Positions 33,656 through 39,444 of a stretch of DNA of 39,444 nt are shown here, in pieces. Numbering within the stretch: position 1 is the stretch's first letter; every line of letters starts with the position of its first letter. The position numbers and the translations under genes are program-made. The DNA is from Chloroflexota bacterium. Its GTDB lineage: Bacteria > Chloroflexota > UBA6077 > JACCZL01. The stretch covers positions 94,467-133,910 of the forward strand of contig JAUJPG010000013.1 in the NCBI GenBank assembly GCA_030447245.1. The letters run 5' to 3'. The notes under the pieces were generated by a model. The model searched no databases and had not been told where the DNA came from. It saw only the letters and a program-made list of their open reading frames with translations.

Positions 33656-33772
33656 TGACGCCTGTTCAGGTGACCTCCCTGGCAGCCCACTCCGCGGCCG
33701 CCTCGCCGTAAAGATCGCCCATGCAGTGGAAGTCAAGTCAGGGACACCGAGATGCTCTGGCCTCAGCCCTCC

Positions 33773-35439
33773 CAGCGCATGTTCTTGAACAGTTCGATGT
33801 ACTCCTGCGGGCTCGGCTCATAGCCGACGAGGCCCTTCTTGTGCATTCGCACATAGTTCACGTTGCAGTGGTAGATCATCGGGCAGTCTTCCAGGCCGCG
33901 GTCCACGATCTGGTGGTACAGTACCTCGCGCTTTTGGGATCTGACTCGGCGCGGGCAGCGTCCAGCATCTGGTCCATCTCAGGCACGTTGTAGCCGCCTG
34001 TGACGCTGCCCTTGCTGTGGAAGAACCACCAGACCGTCGAATCGGGGTCGGGCGAGACGATCGAGATGTCCTCGAGTAGCTGGTCGTACTTCTTCTGGGT
34101 CAGCCAGACGTTGTTGTAGCTGCCCATGTCCAGCCCCTTGATCTTGTAGGTGATCCCGACTGACCATCGCCGCGACCAGCTCGAGCTCGCGACGCAGCCA
34201 TTCCTTGTCGCTGGTGATGACGTCGACCTCACTAGCCGCGGACGCCGGGCCTGGGCCATCAGCTCGCGGGCCTTAGCAAGGTCGCTGTTCTTCGGGTAGC
34301 GCAAGAGCGGCTGGCGGTAGCCGAGGAATCCCTCCGGGATCGGGTTGTCGGTGACGGTAGCCTCGCCGGCGTAGATCTCCTTCTGGATCGCCTCGCGGTC
34401 GATCGCGTAGGAAATCGCCTGGCGGACGAGCTTGTTCCGATTGTGAAGTCGGGAACCTGATTGGGCGGGAAGGTGAATTCCTGGTAATCCCAGTTCCAGC
34501 CGGCCGTGCTCGTGTAGGCCAGATTGGGGTCGTTGCGCACCGACTGGGCGTCCTTGGGGTCAGGATGGGTCATGAAGTCGACCTCACCCTCTCCAACGCC
34601 TGAGACGAACGCGCGTGCGTCCGGGATGATCCGGAAGACGAGGCTGGTCGAGGGCCAGCACACCCTGCTGCCAATAGCTCGGGTTCTTCTTGAGTACGAC
34701 CTCGGCGTTGCTGGTCCACGATTCGAGGCCGAAGGGTCCGTTGCCGATCGGGTTGCGGGCGTACTTCTCGTTGCCCATCTCCTCGTGGGCCCTCTTGGAG
34801 ACGAGCAGGCCTCCGTAGCCCATCCGCGACGCCGGGGAAGGCGCCGAAAGCTGCTTGAGCTTGACGTCGGCCACGTACTTGCCGGACGGGGTCACGCTCT
34901 CGACCGGGAAGAGGGTCACGAACTGGAACGTCTCGTTCTCGATCACGAACGTCCAGTGTAAGCCAGGTCCTCGGCGGTCAGCTCGCCGTAGCCCTTGTCC
35001 CACTGGACGCCTTCGCGCAACTTGATCTGCCAGGTCGTCGGGTCAACCATCCGCACGACTCGGCAACCAACGGCTCGATCTCGCGCGTCTTGTAATTCGC
35101 CTTGGCCAGCGGCTCGATGATGTTCTGCTGGACCACCGCGCCAGAGGATGTCGGAGCGGAGAATCGGGTTCAGGTTGCGTCGCCGAAGGCGCCGATGATC
35201 AGCTCGCGCTTGGTCCTGCTCCGCGGCCGTGCAGCCGCCTGCGCCGGGGCCGGGCTTGCTCTCTCGGCCGGTTTCGCGGCCTCGGCCGGCCCTCGCCGCC
35301 TCAGCTGGCTTGCCCGGCGCGGCCGTTGGGCTCACCGCGGGCGGTGCGCACGCCGCGACCAGCGACGTCGTCCCGATCGCGACCGACAGCCTCAGGAACG
35401 CGCGGCGATCAGCTTCCCCTGGACCCACTGCTCATCCAT
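33773..35439 (-). pseudogene. Oligopeptide/dipeptide ABC transporter substrate-binding lipoprotein (SBP family 5), frameshifted
   Basis: The ATG at 35439 has GGAGGG upstream. The product carries a Tat-like RRAFLRLSV followed by a lipobox ending LVAAC, so it is exported and lipid-anchored. Later blocks match family 5: NLNPILRSDI, WQIKLREGVQWDKG, NPIGNGPFGLESW, AISYAIDREAI, ETSPNYW-type KKNPSYWQQG, and NVPEMDQMLDAARAESDPK. It ends EYIELFKNMRWEG at the stop (33773). About six indels break the frame. The binding protein sets the specificity of the transporter formed with the two permeases downstream. No ATPase genes are present in the operon. Confidence 0.75.
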
Positions 35440-35503
35440 GACCTACCCTCCTTGCACTCGCCCTCCTGGCTGAGGGCTCGACCCGCCGCCTCAATCGTTC
35501 CCG

Positions 35504-36554
35504 TCACCGCGCCATGGGCGAAGTAGTTGTTCTCAGTGCGCTGGCCCGGAGCCCGCCAGTCGCCAGTGCCGAGTGCACCAGATCATTGAGCATCTGGACG
35601 ACGCTGATCAGGCTCTCGCCCGGCCGCCCCGTCGACGATGAACTGCTGGTGTAGAACAGCGCCTCGAGCCCGTCGGCGTCCAGGCAGGCGTAGATGATCC
35701 GCCGGGCCATCTCCGGCGTGCATCAAGGTCTACGCTGCCGAGGAGGAAGGCCAGCATCGCCTCGATCCCGTAGCAGCCCCAGTTGGACATGGTCGCCGTC
35801 ACGAGCACGTCGGTCTCGACGACCGTCGCCATGCCCCCGCCACACTCGCAGCGGCACCCGCTACCGGATGGATCTCCTTGACCGCCTGGTGGATTCGGCC
35901 AAACCCGAGCTCGTTGCCGTGGTCTCCGACGCCGACGGTGAACACGCCGCGCTGATGGCCTGCTCGATCTGGCGAGAGGTCGACCATTGGCCGCCAACCA
36001 GCGATGCCTGGGCTGCTCCGGGTGGATAATGCCCTTGTCGTTCGGGCCGAGTCGCTCCGTGCTGATCACGGCGGACGGACGGTAAAGCAAGAGCGTGGCG
36101 GCCCAGTCGCTGACCTTGGATCCGTCAGTCGGTGCGGTCAGGAACGTTCCGCCCAGGTGCCGTTCCCGCGCCGTTTCGTAGTCCACGACTCCCACGCCAG
36201 CGGCCTCGCTGGATGCGATCATGGGATCGACGTGGTGTTCTTCGACCAGGTATATGGCAGCGGCGCCGACGCTCCGATAGGGGCTCGGATGCGGACCGCG
36301 ACCCCGATCGGCCCGTCGTTCTCGCCTTTTGGCAACAGCGGCGGTCGCGGCGCCCGTGATGATGAAGACGTTGTCCCCGCGGCGGACATTCTCGACGAAT
36401 CCCCTCCGCCGCTCGCAGCAGATCAGGGACGGCCGCCGCCTTCAGCGCGCGCCGCTTCGTAGAGCGGGCGGGCGGACGCCGATGGGGATCCCGCGGTTGC
36501 GGATCTCGACCGTGATTAGACGGTCGGCGTACTCGCCACGGCGATCTCAGGCAC
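35504..36554 (-). pseudogene. D-glutamate cyclase-like protein (DUF4392), paralog C, frameshifted
   Basis: Begins at a GTG (36554) reading PEIA and then, after a shift, GEYADRLITVEIRNRGIPIG. Further frames give NVFIITGAA, MIASSEAAGVGVVDYETARE, AVISTERLGPNDKGIIHPE, the glycine motif GDHGNELGFGRI, CRCECGGGMATVVETDVLV, SNWGCYGIEAMLAFLLGSVD and a C-terminal LDADGLEALFYTSSSSST. The product would be about 345 residues without the roughly five indels. It directly precedes the binding-protein gene (65-bp gap). Confidence 0.72.
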
Positions 36555-36789
36555 TTCATCCTCTAACACGCCCGCTCCCCTCGTCGCGCCGGAAGGTCGG
36601 CCGCGCGAAGCCCACGAGCCATACTCAGTCCGCGGTCGTTCCTTTGCCCTTCGGCTCCTCCCGTGTGTCAGCCGATTGTCGCTCGTGAATTACCACGATG
36701 TCCAGGCAGAGTGCACAAGGCGCACCCGCGGATTCAGGGTCATCTGCCCAAGGTGCCACGGGGAGATGGATCCAGGCATCGGGACTCTT

Positions 36790-37861
36790 CTATCGCCTCC
36801 AACCTCTCGATGCCACCTCCGCAGCCAGCAGCCGAACATGTGCTCCAGAACGGTCGCTCTGGCGGCTCGGTTTTCGTAAACTCGACGCGCCACCGCAACG
36901 ATGTCGACGAAATACCCGTGGAAGCGCCCCGGGATGCCGTCGGCGGCGAAGACGGGCCGCCCCGAGCGGCCGTCGCCCCGCCGGCCTGGATGCAAGTCCA
37001 GAGGGCACGCTCCTCGGTTGGGCCATCGTGGACGAGGTCGGCCTGGCCCAGGAGTGCTCCAGCGTTGCCGCCAGCGCGTAGCCGCCCCAGTTGGAGACGT
37101 TGGCAACGATAAGCCCATCAGTCTCATCGACGTAGGCCAAGCCACCCCGACACGGGCACTGGCAGACCGCCCGTACGGTTTGTACTCGCGCACGGCGTCA
37201 GCGATGATCCCGCACCCGATCTCGTTGCCGTTGTCGGCGATCCAGCGCGGCAGACGCCGGCCTTGCCTGGCCTTGGCCGTCGGCGACCTCGGCGCGGGTA
37301 CGCCCTTCGCCCAGCGGCTTCCGTCGCAGGTCGCAGCCACGCCCCTTGGCATGGAATGGAGTTTCTCGATCGCGATGACGGCTGCCCGGTCTTGGGTCGA
37401 GGAGCTCGTCAGCGGCCGACTCGGCGCCGTCGTCGGCCGGGAAGGTGTCGACGGCGACGTGATGATGGGCCCGCTGGGCGCGGCGAGGTCGGCCCGGCCA
37501 GAGGCCGGTGGCGCGGACTGTCGCGGGGCGGGTCATCTCGAGAACGCCGCCTCGGTCAGGATGACGGTGGCGCCGAGCCCCAGCTTGAGCACGCAGCGAT
37601 CGCCGGCTCCCATCGGGCCATCGTTCTCACCGAACGGCAGGGCGTCCCGCCTCCGCCCCAGTGGTAATCAGGACGACGTCGCGCGGGGCCGGGTCCGCTC
37701 GCGGATCGTTCGCGCCGCGGTCAGTGTCGGGATCCCGCCTTGCCTGGACCGCGAGGCCTGGTACAGCCGCGGGATGACGCCTCGGCCATAGGCGCAGCGG
37801 CTTCAGTTCAACCGTACCAGAGTTCGATGTTCTCCGCTACCGCCTCGATCTTGTCTGCCAT
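36790..37861 (-). pseudogene. D-glutamate cyclase-like protein (DUF4392), paralog D, heavily frameshifted
   Basis: Starts at an ATG (37861) reading MADKIEAVAENIELW. Fragments in different frames give GRGVIPRLYQA, DVVLITTGA, ENDGPMGAGDRCVLKLGLGA, DNGNEIGCGIIADAVREYKP, CQCPCRGGLAYVDETDGLIV and SNWGGYALAATLE, then DGIPGRFHGYFVDIV near the end. It is the most damaged of the minus-strand paralogs, and its exact 3' end is uncertain. It heads the operon and is divergent from paralog E. Confidence 0.65.
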
Positions 37862-37879
37862 GCGGCTTCCCCGTTAGAG

Positions 37880-37896
37880 TGCCGACAGCGTCGGCA
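37880..37896. promoter_or_regulatory. Operator-like inverted repeat in the gap between divergent cyclase genes D and E
   Basis: TGCCGAC-AGC-GTCGGCA is a perfect 7-bp-arm inverted repeat lying in the 121-bp divergent gap. A dimeric regulator bound here could control both directions. No clear hexamers were found around it. Confidence 0.4.
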
Positions 37897-37982
37897 ACGC
37901 TGCCGTGCGGACCGCTACCATCGTAGCCGAGAGCGCCCGCAACGGCAGTGTAGTTCCATGCACCCGCATTCGGGAGGGCGAC

Positions 37983-39090
37983 GTGGAAGAGCGCATGGAC
38001 CGTCTAGTCAATCTCGACTTCGGCGGACGGGGGGATCGAAGGGCTCTACGAGGACGCGCGCGAGAAGATCGGCAAGCCGCTCGTGCTGGCGGCGGCCGAG
38101 AAGCTGGCCGCAGTGCTACCGGGGTCAGTGATCCCGATGACGACAGGGTCGGTCTCGCGAGCATGGATCTCGGCCAGGATCTGCGAAAACGACAGGCCGC
38201 CGGGCTGCTGTTGTCGCCCGAGCATCATCGCTGGGCCTCGACGCCATCCCGGTCGTTTACCCGGAGGCCTTGCTGGGCGTCATCGGGGACATCTATCGGG
38301 CGGCGGCATGAGCATCGTCACCCTGGAGGAGGCGCGCAGGACCACTATGCCGGGCGGCAAGCTGGCCGTGGCCGTGATGCGGTCCTACCCGCTGGACGAC
38401 GAACAGGGCCGCACTCAGGCGAGTCCAGGTGCTCGACGAGATCCAGCCCGGCACTGGTCTACCTCGACTGAACGGCCTCGGCCGGAACATCAAGGACATC
38501 TACCACAACGCCCGCGAAGTCGACTTCGGCATGGGGCGAGCGCGGATCGACTACGTGTTCGACGAAGCGCTGCGGTGGCGCATCCCGTCGGTAGCGGTCG
38601 GTGATGGTGGCAACGAGATCGGGATGGGCCTCATCCCGGAGGCGATCGCGCGCCACGTCCCGTTCGGTGATCGGTGCAACTGCGGCTGCGGGGCCGGACC
38701 TGGGCGCGGTAACCCCCGCGGACGTGCTGGTCACGGCGCCTGCTCGAACTGGGGCTGCTGGGATCACAGCCAGCCTGGCCACGCTGCTCGACAAGCGAGG
38801 AGCTCATCCACACCCCTACGCTCGGAGGTGCTCTTGCGTCGTGGGGTCGAGATCCGGCTCATCAACTCCGCCCAGGGCGGATCGACCCGAACGTGGATGC
38901 AGGGATTCCGATCGAGGAGCTACAAAGCCGTGTCGAACTGCTCCGAGAACTGGCGCTTCGTACAGCGGATGCCGACGCGGCAGAGCGCAGCGTCGCGATC
39001 GCTACGCCATCCGCGTCACCCCCCGCCACCCGCTCCAGCCTGACGCCCTGCCCTGCCCTGGAAGGCCCCATCCGCCGGAGTTGTGATTGA
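37983..39090 (+). pseudogene. D-glutamate cyclase-like protein (DUF4392), paralog E, frameshifted, on the opposite strand
   Basis: A GTG at 37983 preceded by GGGAGG starts VEERMDRLVNLDFGGRG, the typical DUF4392 opening (DRLINLDLxGRGI). Other frames continue IEGLYEDAREKIGKPLVLAA, VIPMTTGSVSRAW, GLDAIPVVYPEALLGVIGDI, MSIVTLEEARRT, NIKDIYHNAREVDFGMGRAR, VAVGDGGNEIGMGLIPEAIA, CNCGCGAG, TPADVLVTA and SNWG, ending IPIEELQSRVELLRELALR. It is closer to stand-alone bacterial DUF4392 proteins than A-D are. At least six indels break it. Confidence 0.72.
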
Positions 39091-39238
39091 CCCTCGACTG
39101 GCCTGGCCTACGCGCAACAGGTCTCCGCGGCCAAGGCCGCTTGACCCTCTACAGCGGGGCTGCTTCAATGGGCGCGCGCTCTAGGGACGTGCGCGGTGGC
39201 GTCACCCGGGAGCCTGGTCGCTGTGGAGAAGAGCGGTA

Positions 39239-39444
39239 ATGGCTGGAGATCATCCGACCGCCTCGGTGGTGAACCCGATCTTGAGCCCCGGGCGTGGGTC
39301 GGCGCATCATTCGACGGCTGGCCAGGTTGGCCAGGATCCCGCGACCGGCAAGATCGAGGGCGGGATCAAGGAGCAGACGCGCCAGACGCTCGAGAACCTG
39401 CGGGTCGTCCTCGAAGCCAGTGGGTCTTCGTTGGCGTCGGTCAT
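39239..39444 (+). CDS. RidA/YjgF-family protein, 3' truncated by window edge
   Basis: An ATG at 39239 opens a frame to the window end. It reads VVNPILSPGRGSAHHSTAGQ and VGQDPATGKIEGGIKEQTRQ, then TLENLRVVLEASGSSLASV. The GQ(V)GxDPxTGK and EQTRQTLENLRxVLEAxG segments are clear RidA signatures. RidA-type proteins deaminate reactive imines or enamines from amino-acid metabolism. The strand-and-loop segment normally found between the N-terminal region and GQVGQD seems shortened by about 15 residues, and adjacent frames hold FDGWPGW-like sequence, so an indel pair or deletion is likely. It is co-directional with paralog E, 148 bp downstream. Confidence 0.6.
   Translation, partial: MAGDHPTASVVNPILSPGRGSAHHSTAGQVGQDPATGKIEGGIKEQTRQTLENLRVVLEASGSSLASV

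Overview
The window is GC-rich and carries densely packed bacterial housekeeping genes. The order LCP/LytR, fmt, radC, mreBCD, rodA, the many GTG starts and the tandem glutamate-cyclase-like genes suggest a member of the Chloroflexota (Thermomicrobia-like). That assignment is inference from gene content; no rRNA or tRNA gene is visible to anchor it.

Layout. (1) 1-6074 is a core block: the 3' end of a LytR-type protein, fmt on the opposite strand, radC, and the rod-shape operon mreB-mreC-mreD-(33-codon ORF)-rodA. No PBP2 (mrdA) gene lies between mreD and rodA, where it often sits. (2) 6193-12224 holds a VapBC toxin-antitoxin pair, a UPF1-like SF1 helicase with a long basic disordered tail, an ECHDC3-type crotonase lacking both catalytic glutamates, and dprA, which loses its homology abruptly after the PLGT motif. 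(3) 12225-25407 looks like an integrated island. It contains a large serine recombinase pointing at the broken dprA, a small ribbon-helix-helix protein with a palindrome-bearing promoter, an HNH nuclease remnant, and a full type I-E CRISPR-Cas locus (cas3, casA, casB, cas7, cas5, cas6e, cas1, cas2) followed by about 18 repeats. casA has one in-frame TGA, cas1 is broken by several single-base frameshifts, and only 18 bp separate cas2 from the first repeat, so no normal leader is visible. (4) 25408-28555 is a scrap zone: a SWIM-like fragment, a small gene whose 3' end is present twice, an AT-rich broken gene on the minus strand, an orphan CRISPR-repeat-like hairpin and a regulator remnant.

(5) 28556-39444 is the most unusual part. 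A minus-strand run reads glutamate cyclase D, glutamate cyclase C, oligopeptide-binding lipoprotein, permease DppB-type, permease DppC-type, glutamate cyclase B, glutamate cyclase A, amidohydrolase. Divergent from it are a fifth cyclase paralog (E) and the start of a RidA-family gene. All five paralogs are DUF4392/D-glutamate-cyclase-like and share the motifs G(E)(T/N)DGPxGA, GDxGNEIGxG, a CxCxC cluster and SNWG. Together they suggest uptake and processing of a small amino-acid- or peptide-derived compound, possibly a glutamate/pyroglutamate-type molecule; the substrate is inference.

Caveat: genes from about 23 kb onward carry many small indels while the codon-level content between them stays protein-like, and the density rises toward the window end. 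Uncorrected sequencing or assembly error is at least as likely as gene decay. Two cyclase genes (A and most of B) in the middle of this zone are intact.
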